This document shows, in pieces, positions 6,012 to 15,500 of a stretch of 32,307 bases of DNA (its first letter is position 1; each line of letters begins with the position of its first letter). Location of the stretch: positions 15,639 to 47,945 of the forward strand of contig DJEU01000020.1 of NCBI GenBank assembly GCA_002431395.1. Direction: 5' to 3'. The position numbers and the translations under genes are program-made. The notes under the pieces are model-generated. The model saw only the letters and a program-made list of their open reading frames with translations. It was not told the origin of the DNA and searched no databases. This stretch comes from Lachnoclostridium sp. UBA5890. Lineage in GTDB: Bacteria > Bacillota > Clostridia > Lachnospirales > Lachnospiraceae.

Positions 6012-8048
6012 TTATAACGAAACATTTCCCATATAGGAATTTAATTTTTCCACCAGACGTCGATTTTTCTTATAAAACATCGTGATCTCATCAAAGGCAT
6101 AATTCTTTGCTTCCTCGTTTGCCGCTTTTAACACCGGCGCATCTTCATAGATATCCGCAAGTGAAAACAGCTTGTCCCCGCTTTGCATCACACCGAAGAA
6201 ATCTCCCTGGCCGCGCAGTTTCAGATCTTCTCTGGCGATCTCAAAACCGTCGTTGGAGCCGGCAAGGATAGACAAACGTTCTTTTCCTTCTTTGCTCTCT
6301 TTTCCATACATTAAAATACAGTAAGACTGCTCTTTTCCACGTCCAACACGGCCGCGCAGCTGGTGAAGCTGGGCAAGGCCAAAACGCTCTGCATTTTCAA
6401 TCATCATTACTGTCGCATTCGGAACATCAATCCCGACTTCGATAACCGTCGTCGACACGAGGATATCCGTCGTTCCCTCGATAAACCGCTGCATCACTTC
6501 ATTTTTTTCTTTCGGCTTCATTTTCCCATGCAGACATTCGATCGTAATTCCGGCAGGAAAAATCTCCTTCAACTGTTCCGAATACATCACTACACTCTCA
6601 AGTGCAACCTCTTCTTTTTCTTCAACCATCGGACAGATGATATACACCTGTCGTCCCTTTTCAATCTGATCTTTCATAAACCGGTACGCCTGCGGGCGGT
6701 AATCCGTTCCCACGACACAGTTTTTAATGGGCAGACGGTTGGCAGGAAGTTCGTCCATGATGGACAAATCCATATCTCCATACAATACCAGGGCAAGCGT
6801 CCGCGGAATCGGCGTCGCACTCATCGCAAGGACATGCGGTGTATCTCCTTTTTCCATCAATTTTTCGCGCTGCCGCACCCCGAAACGATGCTGTTCATCT
6901 GTGATGACAAGGGCAAGATCCGCAAATTCCACATTATCCTGCAATATCGCATGAGTTCCCACGACAATATTCCATTCGCCTTCTGCCAATTTCTGCTTTC
7001 CCTCCCGCTTTTCTTTGGCTGTCATCGAGCCGATCAAGAGCCCGATCTTTACTCCATATGGGGCAAGCATTGCCTCCAAGGATTCCTTATGCTGCATCGC
7101 AAGCACTTCCGTCGGCACCATAAAGGCTCCCTGCTCTCCATTGCACACGGCAAGGAATAACGCCATCACGGCAACTACGGTCTTCCCCGAGCCAACATCC
7201 CCCTGCACCAGACGGTTCATTGTCATTCCGCCGGTCATATCTTTTTCAATTTCTTCGTAAACTCTTTTTTGTGCCGCTGTCAGTTTATAGGGTAAATCAT
7301 TTACAAATTCTTCCAGGCTTTTGTTTTTCGTCATGACATGAGAACTCGGCTTATAATTTTTGATGCGGATTGCCTGTAAGGCTGCCTGATATAGAAAAAA
7401 CTCATCAAATACAAGCCGTTTTCTGGCCTTTCGATATTCCAGCTGATTTTTCGGGAAATGGATGTCATGAATTGCCTTACGATATGCAAGAAGATTTTGA
7501 CGTTTCCGAAGATCAGCAGGCAGAAATTCTGCAGCCCCTTCCAGCGAACCGATGGCATCACGCACTGCCTTTTCGACAGCATGATTTGTAAGCCCTGCGG
7601 TCAAAGGATAGATCGGATGCATCCTTCCAACCTGCTTGAAAAATTCATTTTTACTATACATTTTCGGCTGTTCGAGCACAAGTTTTCCGTTTTTGCGGCC
7701 AACTTTCCCTCGAAGAATATAACGGGTTCCCATTTTCAGCCGGTTTGCTAAAAACGGCATATTAAACCACGTAACCGTAATCCGGCCGGTTTCATCTTCG
7801 AGCACCATGGATAAGATTTTCAGCCTTGCGGTCGTATGAATCGAAGGACGGCACGCCATAACGCCTTCTACAGCCGCCATCTCGCCTTCTTTTACGTCTG
7901 CGATCTTAACCAGATCATGAAATTTATCGTATTCTCTTGGATAATGTTCCAAAAGGTCTCCGACATTCCAAATATCCAATTTATGGAAACGCTGTTCTGC
8001 TTTTTCTCCGACGCCTTTTATCTGGCGAATGCTGTCCTCATATCTCAT
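6012..8048 (-). CDS. recG: ATP-dependent DNA helicase RecG
   Basis: RecG remodels stalled replication forks and branch-migrates Holliday junctions. The 678 residues match the family. An N-terminal OB-fold wedge domain covers about residues 1-160, with HYPREY at 35-40. The helicase core has Walker A GDVGSGKT at 283-290, DEQH at 383-386, the SATPIPRTL motif soon after, TTVIEVGIDVPNA and QLHQLRGRVGRG. The C-terminal part has the LKLRGQGDFFG and SGDKLF segments typical of RecG. It begins 14 bases after the sigma-like gene and is followed by rsmD, a pairing seen widely in Firmicutes. Confidence 0.97.
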   Translation of the reverse strand: MRYEDSIRQIKGVGEKAEQRFHKLDIWNVGDLLEHYPREYDKFHDLVKIADVKEGEMAAVEGVMACRPSIHTTARLKILSMVLEDETGRITVTWFNMPFLANRLKMGTRYILRGKVGRKNGKLVLEQPKMYSKNEFFKQVGRMHPIYPLTAGLTNHAVEKAVRDAIGSLEGAAEFLPADLRKRQNLLAYRKAIHDIHFPKNQLEYRKARKRLVFDEFFLYQAALQAIRIKNYKPSSHVMTKNKSLEEFVNDLPYKLTAAQKRVYEEIEKDMTGGMTMNRLVQGDVGSGKTVVAVMALFLAVCNGEQGAFMVPTEVLAMQHKESLEAMLAPYGVKIGLLIGSMTAKEKREGKQKLAEGEWNIVVGTHAILQDNVEFADLALVITDEQHRFGVRQREKLMEKGDTPHVLAMSATPIPRTLALVLYGDMDLSIMDELPANRLPIKNCVVGTDYRPQAYRFMKDQIEKGRQVYIICPMVEEKEEVALESVVMYSEQLKEIFPAGITIECLHGKMKPKEKNEVMQRFIEGTTDILVSTTVIEVGIDVPNATVMMIENAERFGLAQLHQLRGRVGRGKEQSYCILMYGKESKEGKERLSILAGSNDGFEIAREDLKLRGQGDFFGVMQSGDKLFSLADIYEDAPVLKAANEEAKNYAFDEITMFYKKNRRLVEKLNSYMGNVSL

Positions 8049-8062
8049 AACTGCTCCGTCAC

Positions 8063-8824
8063 TTATTCTCTGCCGATGTGGATCTCATCTAACGCAAGAT
8101 CAACATACATACTGATTTCTTCTTCCGGCATTTTGGTATAATCTGCCAGTTCTTCCAATGTTGCCAAACGTCCCCATTCTTCCGCGAGCACTTTGGTCGC
8201 CTCGTGAATCAGGTTCGTCTTCGCAACGATAGTATTTTCCATGCCTTTACTTGCCATCTGCTCATCGGCAAGTTCGATCATCCGGCTCTTCACATACCGG
8301 TCAAGTTCTTTTTTCACATCGAGAACTTCGGTGTTTCCACAAAGTTCCTCGACTGCCAGCAAAAGACTCAGATTGCCTTCCTGGATCAGATCTTCCAATG
8401 GTACACCGCGGTTTTTATATTTTGTCGCCAGGGTTACCACGCGCTGCAGATGGGATTCTACCACGCGGTGAGAAACCTCCGCCTCACCTGCCAAAAGCCG
8501 CTCGTACAACATCTGTCTCTCTTCTTCTGAACAAGGTTCCAATTCACGCAGTTCTCGGCGGTATACTGTAATATACCGGGAATCCTCGGTATTCATCGAA
8601 GGATCTTTGCCCTCTTTTGTGCTAAATGCTTCTTTCGCCGTGACGCCTTCCACCTCGATATGATGTTCTTCCAGAAATTCATATACCAGTTTAAGCTGGG
8701 ATTTCTGCAATTTCATATCCTGGCAGAAATCATCCACCTGTTCTTTGGTAATGCGGTTTTCATTTGTCTTGGCAAACTCAACGAGGTCAAGCATCTGCCG
8801 CATAAATTCATTCTGATCTCTCAT
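8063..8824 (-). CDS. Sigma-70-like protein lacking region 4
   Basis: This 253-residue protein resembles a primary sigma factor in part. Residues 1-60 are like region 1.1, with helices ending in LEEHHIEVEG. Residues 83-115 match region 1.2 (ITVYRRELREL) and residues 117-160 match 2.1-2.2 (ESHLQRVVTLATKYKNRG, then PLEDLIQEGNLSLLLAVEEL), the core-RNAP binding part. Regions 2.3-2.4, which melt and read the -10 box, are shortened and have lost the usual aromatic and YATWWI residues. Residues 200-245 match region 3. Region 4, which reads the -35 box, is absent. The ATG at 8824 follows GGAGGA at good spacing; an upstream in-frame TTG at 8872 would overlap the alcohol dehydrogenase gene. It may bind RNA polymerase without normal promoter reading; this is inference. 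Confidence 0.75.
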   Translation of the reverse strand: MRDQNEFMRQMLDLVEFAKTNENRITKEQVDDFCQDMKLQKSQLKLVYEFLEEHHIEVEGVTAKEAFSTKEGKDPSMNTEDSRYITVYRRELRELEPCSEEERQMLYERLLAGEAEVSHRVVESHLQRVVTLATKYKNRGVPLEDLIQEGNLSLLLAVEELCGNTEVLDVKKELDRYVKSRMIELADEQMASKGMENTIVAKTNLIHEATKVLAEEWGRLATLEELADYTKMPEEEISMYVDLALDEIHIGRE

Positions 8825-8846
8825 GGCTTTCCTCCAGATTTCAATC

Positions 8847-10028
8847 TCATTCCGGCTTGCGTTCTGCTGCAAAATGATAGATTTTCTTTACATCATCACT
8901 TGCAAGTTTTACATAATTACCTTCTGTCTTACGCTTTCCAAGAAGTTTTTCCGTCATCCGGTCGATATCTTCCGCTTTGGCTCCAATTTCTTCAAACGTA
9001 AGCGGCATACCGATTTTCTTTAAAAATGCCTCAAACGCTTCGATTCCTTTTAATGCCGTTGCTTCGTCTGTCTCCTGTGGTTCAATGTCCCATACTCGGG
9101 TAGCAAACTGCACTAATTTATGTGGATTGATCTTAAGCACATAGCGCATCCATGCCGGTGTAATTACCGCAAGTCCGGCGCCGTGTGTCACATCGTACAT
9201 CGCAGAAAGTTCATGTTCGATATGGTGGCTTGCCCAGTCCTGAACACGTCCGACACCACATACATTATTGTGCGCAAGCATTCCTGCCCACATAATATTG
9301 GCACGAGCCTCATAGTTATTTGGATCCTCGATAATACGAGGTGCCTCAAAGATTATTGTCTTTAATACTGCTTCACAAAGACGGTCTGTGATTTCCACTT
9401 CTTCCGTATTGGAAAAATAACGCTCACAGATATGAATCATAATGTCCGTCGCTCCTGCTGCCGACTGATATGGTGGCAGCGTGCAGGTCAATTCCGGATT
9501 CATGATAGAAAATTTCGGGCGAAGATGCTCGGAAGCTGCCCCTTTCTTAAATCCGGTCTCTTCATTATTGATCACGGTATTCATAGATCCTTCGGATCCG
9601 GCTGCTGCGATCGTCAGGATTGTTCCGATCGGAAGTGCCTTCTCAATCGTTGCCTTCTTTTCATAGAAATCCCAGAAATCACCATCATAGCAAGTTCCTG
9701 CAGCAATTGCTTTGGAAGAGTCGATCGTGCTTCCGCCGCCTACAGCAAGAATAAAATCGACACCCTCTTTTTTGCACAATTCTATGCCTTCATAAACCAA
9801 ACCACTTCGCGGATTTGGCTTTACCCCGCCAAGTTCCACAAAATCAATTTTTTCGTCTTTCAGACATTTTGTCACACGGTCATACAAACCGGAACGTTTG
9901 ATGGAGCCTCCACCGTAATGAAGAAGCACTTTGGTTCCACCAAAACGACGGATCAGCTGACCGACATGCGCCTCTGCGCCTTTTCCAAAATCAAAATAGG
10001 TTGGTGCATAAAATGTAAAATTATCCAT
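8847..10028 (-). CDS. Iron-containing alcohol dehydrogenase, YqhD/BdhA type
   Basis: This 393-residue enzyme belongs to the metal-dependent type III alcohol dehydrogenases close to YqhD and clostridial butanol dehydrogenases, which reduce aldehydes with NAD(P)H. The nucleotide-binding GGGS is at residues 97-100. The metal ligands expected from YqhD fall at Asp195, His199, His268 and His282, in ATDIMIH and ASHHIEHELSAMYDVTHGAG. Substrate and cofactor choice cannot be read from this. It lies between asnA (14 bases upstream) and the sigma-like gene, so it is likely co-transcribed with asnS and asnA, although no pathway link to asparagine is apparent. Confidence 0.93.
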   Translation of the reverse strand: MDNFTFYAPTYFDFGKGAEAHVGQLIRRFGGTKVLLHYGGGSIKRSGLYDRVTKCLKDEKIDFVELGGVKPNPRSGLVYEGIELCKKEGVDFILAVGGGSTIDSSKAIAAGTCYDGDFWDFYEKKATIEKALPIGTILTIAAAGSEGSMNTVINNEETGFKKGAASEHLRPKFSIMNPELTCTLPPYQSAAGATDIMIHICERYFSNTEEVEITDRLCEAVLKTIIFEAPRIIEDPNNYEARANIMWAGMLAHNNVCGVGRVQDWASHHIEHELSAMYDVTHGAGLAVITPAWMRYVLKINPHKLVQFATRVWDIEPQETDEATALKGIEAFEAFLKKIGMPLTFEEIGAKAEDIDRMTEKLLGKRKTEGNYVKLASDDVKKIYHFAAERKPE

Positions 10029-10042
10029 ATTAGACCTCTTTT

Positions 10043-11044
10043 CTACAGTAAGTGAATGTTCCCTCTCTCCGCTTCTTCCACCATCTCATCCGGCCACAGG
10101 GATGCCTGTACCTCACCGATGTGCGCTTTTCTCAGGAAGAACATACAGATACGGGACTGTCCGATTCCTCCTCCGATGGTATATGGCAGTTTGCCTTCCA
10201 GCACTTCTTTCTGGAATGGAAGATTTTCCCTTTCTTCGCAGCCGGCTTTTTTCAACTGCTCTTCCAATGCTTTTTCATCCACGCGGATTCCCATGGAAGA
10301 AAGCTCCAGTGCAATATCCAAAACCGAATAATACACGATGATATCGCCGTTCAATGACCAGTCATCATAATCCGGCGCACGTCCGTCATGTGGTTCACCA
10401 CTTGCCAGCTTGTCTCCGATCTTCATAAGGAAAATCGCACCATGCTCTTTGGCTGCCAGATATTCTCTCTCTTTCGGCGTCTTTTCCGGATATTTTTCTT
10501 CCAGTTCATACGTCGAAACAAAAGTGATATCCTGTGGAAGTGTTTTCTTTATGTAAGAATATTGTACGGACATATAATCCTCTGTCTCCTGCAGAGACTG
10601 GTATACTTTGCGTACGATTTCTTTCAATGTCTCTTCGTTTCTCTGTGCCTTCTCTATAATACGTTCCCAATCCCACTGATCGACAAAGATCGAATGGATA
10701 TTGTCGGTATCCTCATCGCGGCGGATTGCGTTCATATCGGTATACAATCCTTCCCCAACGGAAAATCCGTATCGTTTTAATGCGTGGCGTTTCCATTTTG
10801 CCAGAGAATGTACAATCTGTACAACGCGGTCATTCTGCTCGCGGATTCCAAAAGAAACCGGGCGTTCCACGCCATTCAGATCATCGTTCAATCCCGTTTC
10901 CGGTGCTACGAACAACGGTGCTGACACACGTGTCAGATTCAGATTTGTCGCCAATGCTCTCTCAAAAAAATCTTTTACTTCTTTAATCGCCACTTCTGTC
11001 TCACGGACATCAAGGGCGGATTGATAACCTTCAGGTACCTTCAT
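10043..11044 (-). CDS. asnA: Aspartate-ammonia ligase (asparagine synthetase A)
   Basis: AsnA makes asparagine from aspartate, ammonia and ATP. It is an aminoacyl-tRNA-synthetase-like enzyme, unlike the glutamine-using AsnB. The 333 residues match the family. Recognisable segments are RVSAPLFV with the following GLNDDLNGVERPV, the HSLAKWKR stretch, GLYTDMNAIRRDE, and the C-terminal YTIGGGIGQSR with LRKAHIGEVQASLWP. The ATG follows AGGAGG at good spacing. It starts nine bases after asnS, so the cell makes asparagine and charges its tRNA from one transcript. Confidence 0.97.
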   Translation of the reverse strand: MKVPEGYQSALDVRETEVAIKEVKDFFERALATNLNLTRVSAPLFVAPETGLNDDLNGVERPVSFGIREQNDRVVQIVHSLAKWKRHALKRYGFSVGEGLYTDMNAIRRDEDTDNIHSIFVDQWDWERIIEKAQRNEETLKEIVRKVYQSLQETEDYMSVQYSYIKKTLPQDITFVSTYELEEKYPEKTPKEREYLAAKEHGAIFLMKIGDKLASGEPHDGRAPDYDDWSLNGDIIVYYSVLDIALELSSMGIRVDEKALEEQLKKAGCEERENLPFQKEVLEGKLPYTIGGGIGQSRICMFFLRKAHIGEVQASLWPDEMVEEAERGNIHLL

Positions 11045-11053
11045 TTCTGCCTC

Positions 11054-12445
11054 CTATAAATCACAGTTATTTACAGTTCTTGGGAATGGAATGACGTCAC
11101 GGATGTTGGACATTCCTGTCAGGTACATCACACATCTCTCAAATCCAAGACCAAATCCGGCATGACGGGTAGAACCGTATTTTCTCAAATCAAGATAGAA
11201 CTCATAGTCCTCTTTGCGCAGTCCGCATTCTTCCATACGTGCGACCAATTTATCATAATCGTCTTCACGCTGGCTTCCACCGATGATCTCGCCGATTCCC
11301 GGAACCAGACAGTCCATCGCTGCAACAGTCTTTCCATCTTCGTTCATTTTCATGTAAAATGCCTTGATCTCTTTCGGATAATCCGTTACAAATACCGGGC
11401 GTTTAAATACTTCTTCTGTCAGATAACGTTCATGCTCTGTCTGAAGATCTGCGCCCCAGGATACTTTGTACTCGAATTTGTCATTGTTTTTCTCAAGAAT
11501 TTCAATTGCTTCTGTATATGTAACATGCGCAAATTCTGAATTTGCAACATGCTCCAGTCTTTCAATCAGTCCCTTGTCCACAAAACGGTTAAAGAAATCC
11601 ATCTCTTCCGGTGCATTTTCCAGCACATAGCGGATGACATATTTTAACATACTCTCTGCCAGAATCATATCATCCTGCAAGTCAGCAAATGCGATTTCCG
11701 GCTCGATCATCCAAAATTCTGCCGCATGACGGGTCGTATTGGAATTTTCCGCACGGAATGTCGGACCAAAGGTATAAATATTTTTAAATGCCTGTGCATA
11801 AGTCTCGCCATTGAGCTGTCCGCTTACGGTCAGATTGGTCTCTTTGCCAAAGAAATCCTGGCTGTAATCAATGCTGCCATCTTCATTTTTCGGCACATTA
11901 TTCAGATCCAGCGTGGTAACCTGGAACATTTCTCCGGCACCTTCACAGTCACTTCCGGTAATCAATGGTGTATGAACATATACAAATTCACGTTCCTGGA
12001 AAAATTTGTGAATTGCATAAGCAATCAAAGAACGTACACGGAATACCGCCTGAAATGTATTTGTTCTCGGACGCAGATGGCTGATCGTACGCAGGTACTC
12101 AAAAGAATGTCTCTTCTTCTGAAGCGGATAATCTCCGCTGGAAGCGCCTTCAATCTCTACACTGGATGCCTGAATCTCAAATGGCTGCTTTGCTTCCGGT
12201 GTCGCTACCAGAGTTCCTTTTACGATTACGGCAGCACCCACATTTAATTTAGAAATCGTTTCAAAGTTGTCCAGAGTATCACTATACACTACCTGAATCG
12301 GCTCAAAAAATGTTCCGTCATTGACAACGATAAATCCAAATGTTTTTGACGCACGGATGCTTCGCACCCAGCCGCCGGTCACTACTTCCTTTCCGATATA
12401 TTGTTCGCGGTCACGAAAAAAGCTTCGTACACTTGTTAATTCCAT
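11054..12445 (-). CDS. asnS: Asparaginyl-tRNA synthetase
   Basis: AsnRS attaches asparagine to tRNA-Asn with ATP. The 463-residue protein has an N-terminal OB-fold anticodon-binding domain (about residues 1-120) and a class II catalytic core. Motif 2 is around the FRAENSNT segment. Motif 3 is GFGLGFERCVMYLTG near the C-terminus, followed by IRDVIPFPR. It is the first gene of a seven-gene run. A promoter 70-100 bases upstream overlaps the end of nifJ. The 92-base gap leaves no room for a full T-box leader, so asparagine-responsive attenuation is not supported. GGAGGAAAG precedes the ATG. Confidence 0.97.
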   Translation of the reverse strand: MELTSVRSFFRDREQYIGKEVVTGGWVRSIRASKTFGFIVVNDGTFFEPIQVVYSDTLDNFETISKLNVGAAVIVKGTLVATPEAKQPFEIQASSVEIEGASSGDYPLQKKRHSFEYLRTISHLRPRTNTFQAVFRVRSLIAYAIHKFFQEREFVYVHTPLITGSDCEGAGEMFQVTTLDLNNVPKNEDGSIDYSQDFFGKETNLTVSGQLNGETYAQAFKNIYTFGPTFRAENSNTTRHAAEFWMIEPEIAFADLQDDMILAESMLKYVIRYVLENAPEEMDFFNRFVDKGLIERLEHVANSEFAHVTYTEAIEILEKNNDKFEYKVSWGADLQTEHERYLTEEVFKRPVFVTDYPKEIKAFYMKMNEDGKTVAAMDCLVPGIGEIIGGSQREDDYDKLVARMEECGLRKEDYEFYLDLRKYGSTRHAGFGLGFERCVMYLTGMSNIRDVIPFPRTVNNCDL

Positions 12446-12517
12446 GTTTTCTTTCCTCCATTGTTCTCTATTTCAATTTCCCCATGGTTTTCCATTTTAA
12501 AAAAACCTCTATGAATA

Positions 12518-12546
12518 TTTATACACCATTTTACGGATTATTGCAA
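12518..12546 (-). promoter_or_regulatory. asnS: Promoter for the asnS-asnA-adh-sigma-recG-rsmD run
   Basis: On the minus strand TTGCAA (12541-12546) and TATAAA (12518-12523) are separated by 17 bases. The -35 box lies inside the final codons of nifJ, whose stop codon ends at 12538. Confidence 0.7.
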
Positions 12547-15500
12547 GGATATCTCCCTCAGCTTTTCATATTTTTCTTTGGCTTTTTGTGCCGCTTTGGC
12601 AAAAAGTGTCTCAGCCCGTTCCGGATTTTCCCACAAAAGCCTCTCGTAACGCAGCTCTCCCTTCAAAAATTCCTCATACGAAAGTTTGGGTTCTCTGGAA
12701 TCCAAGACAAATGGATTTTCTCCCCTTCTGCCTCGTTCCGGAATAAAACGGAACAAATGCCAATACCCGGAAAGCACCGCATTTTTTTCCTCTTCAACTG
12801 CTTTTCCCATACCTTTTCGTATGCCATGATTGATACATGGTGCGTACGCAAGGATCAACGACGGACCGTCATGTGCTTCCGCTTCCACCAAAGCTTTGAT
12901 CGTCTGATTGTAATCCGCGCCAAGTGCGACCTGTGCCACATACACATTGTCATAGCACATTGCAATAGCCGCCAGATTTTTCTTTTCTTTCTCATTTCCC
13001 TGTGACGCAAACTGGGCAACCGCTCCCTGCGGAGTCGCTTTAGAGGCCTGTCCTCCGGTGTTCGAATACACTTCGGTATCAAAGACAAGAATGTTAATGT
13101 CCTCACCGCTCGCAAGCACGTGATCCAGCCCACCATAGCCGATATCGTACGCCCAGCCGTCTCCTCCGAAGACCCACTGGCTCTTTTTCGAAGCAAAATC
13201 TTTTAACTGCACAATCTCCTGCTGTAAACGGTTCGGATTTTCCAATTGCTCGTAATATGCTGTCATTTTCTGCACCGCAATGGCATTTTGCGTCCCCTCT
13301 GACCAGCTTCCCAGATAGGATTGCAAAACTTCCTTTTCTTCGCCTTCCGCTTCTCTCAGGCGGTCATTTGCCGCCTCAAATACCCGTTTGCGAAGGGCCT
13401 TCTGTGCCATCATCATACCAAATCCAAATTCTGCATTGTCTTCAAACAGCGAATTCGCCCAGGCCGGCCCTTTTCCCTGCGCATTTACCGTATAGGCACA
13501 CGATGGAGCGGAACCTCCCCAGATAGAGGAACACCCGGTTGCGTTGGCGATATACAGCCGTTCTCCAAATAACTGTGTTACGAGCTTCGCATACGGTGTC
13601 TCCCCGCATCCGGCACACGCTCCGGAATACTCCAGCAACGGCTTTTTAAACTGGCTTCCCTTTACCGTCGTTTCCGGAAATTTATTCAAAACTCCGGAAT
13701 CATTTTCGTAAGATTCTCCATAATCGTACAATGGCTGCTGCCCCATCGCCTCACCGGATGGGATCATTTCCAGTACATTGTTTTTCTTATTTCCCGGGCA
13801 GATGTCCGCACAATTTCCACACCCGGTACAATCGAGCGGAGATACGGTAATCGCAAAGAGCCGGTTGTCCATCCCACGAAGTTCCGTAAAGGTTCCCTCT
13901 GGGGCGTGTTCCCGCTCCTCTTCACGGATCACCAGCGGACGAATGCAGGCATGCGGGCACACCAGCGAACACGCATTGCATTGGACGCACCCTTCCGGAT
14001 TCCATCGCGGGCTCTGGATCCCTACTCCGCGTTTTTCAAAAGCAGCCGTTCCTACCGGCATCGTGCCATCTGCATATTCGACAAATTCGGAAACCGGCAG
14101 CTCATCTCCCCGCTGTGAATTCATTTTTCTCTGAATCGTTTTTACATAATGCAAAAACGAAGTCGGTTCTTCTTGTTTTTCTGTTTTTTTATCTTCCAGT
14201 TTTTTCCACTCTTCTTTCACTTCGATTTTCCGGAATTTTGTCATTCCTTCTTCAATCGCTTTCCAGTTCTGTTCTACGACTGCCTGTCCTTTTTTCCCGT
14301 ATGTTTTTTCTGCCGCTTCTTTCAAAAGATCTCGGGCCTTTTCTGCCGGCAGTATCCCACTGATTGCAAAAAATGCCGCCTGCAGGATTGTATTGATCCG
14401 TCCACCTAACCCGATTTCTTTCCCAATCGCAAATCCATCAATGCAGTAAAACCGGATTTCTTTTTCTGCCAATATCCGCTTTACCTTTGCCGGCAGTCTT
14501 TCCGCTGCCTCTTCCGAAGTCCACGGGCAGTTTAATAAAAATGTGCCGCCTTGCCGCAGATCCTGAACCATGTCATAGCATTCCAGATACGCGGGCATGT
14601 GGCACGCGACAAAATCCGCCTGATGAACACGATATGCCGAACGAATCGGCTGTTTTCCAAACCGCAGATGCGAAATCGTAACACCGCCGGATTTCCGTGA
14701 ATCGTATTCAAAATAAGCCTGCACCTGAAGCGGCGTATTTTCCCCGATGATCTTGATCGAGTTTTTATTTGCTCCTACTGTCCCATCGGCACCCATTCCC
14801 CAGAATTTGCACTCATAAGCGCGTTCTCCGGTCATTTCCACCGGATACGGTTTCAGCGAAAGATGCGTCACATCATCACAGATCCCTATCGTAAAATTCT
14901 TTGTATGGTAATTTTTGTAAACCGCCGCAATATCCCCCGGTGTGACATCCTTTGATCCCAAACCGTATCTTCCTCCAAATACCGGAACCGACGCATATGG
15001 ACTATCCTTTAATGCCGCCACAATATCAAGATACAATGCCTCGCCCACGGCTCCCGGCTCTTTAGAGCGGTCTAACACCGTAGTCTGTTTTACACTTTTC
15101 GGAAGTGCCTCAAGCAGATGTTTCTTTGAAAACGGGCGGAACAACCTCACCTGCACAAGCCCGATCTTTTCTCTTCCCGCCTGCTGCATGGCATCAATCG
15201 TCTCTTTGATCGTCTCACAGACCGACCCCATCGCCACAATAACATGTGTCGCCTCTTTATCTCCATAATAATCAAATAAATGATACTCTGTCCCTGCGCG
15301 TTCATTGACCTCATTCATCGTATTTTCGACGATTTCCGGCAGTCTGTCATAATATCCGTTTGCCGCTTCCCGCACTTGGAAAAATATGTCAGGGTTTTGT
15401 GCTGTGCCGCGCTGTACCGGGTGTTCCGGATTCAATGCCCGTTTCCGAAAGGCATCCACCGCTTCAAAAGGTATCATTTCCCGTAGAGAAGCCTCATCCC

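Noticed and set aside
6363..7160. Plus-strand open frame of 265 codons inside recG
   Set aside because: Antisense to the conserved helicase core, rich in His, Phe and Arg, without a promoter or ribosome site.
8825..8872. Longer sigma-like protein from a TTG at 8872
   Set aside because: It would overlap the dehydrogenase gene and lacks a ribosome site; GGAGGA precedes the ATG at 8824.
12446..12537. Possible T-box leader before asnS
   Set aside because: The gap is only 92 bases and has no T-box sequence or long stem; a simple promoter explains it.
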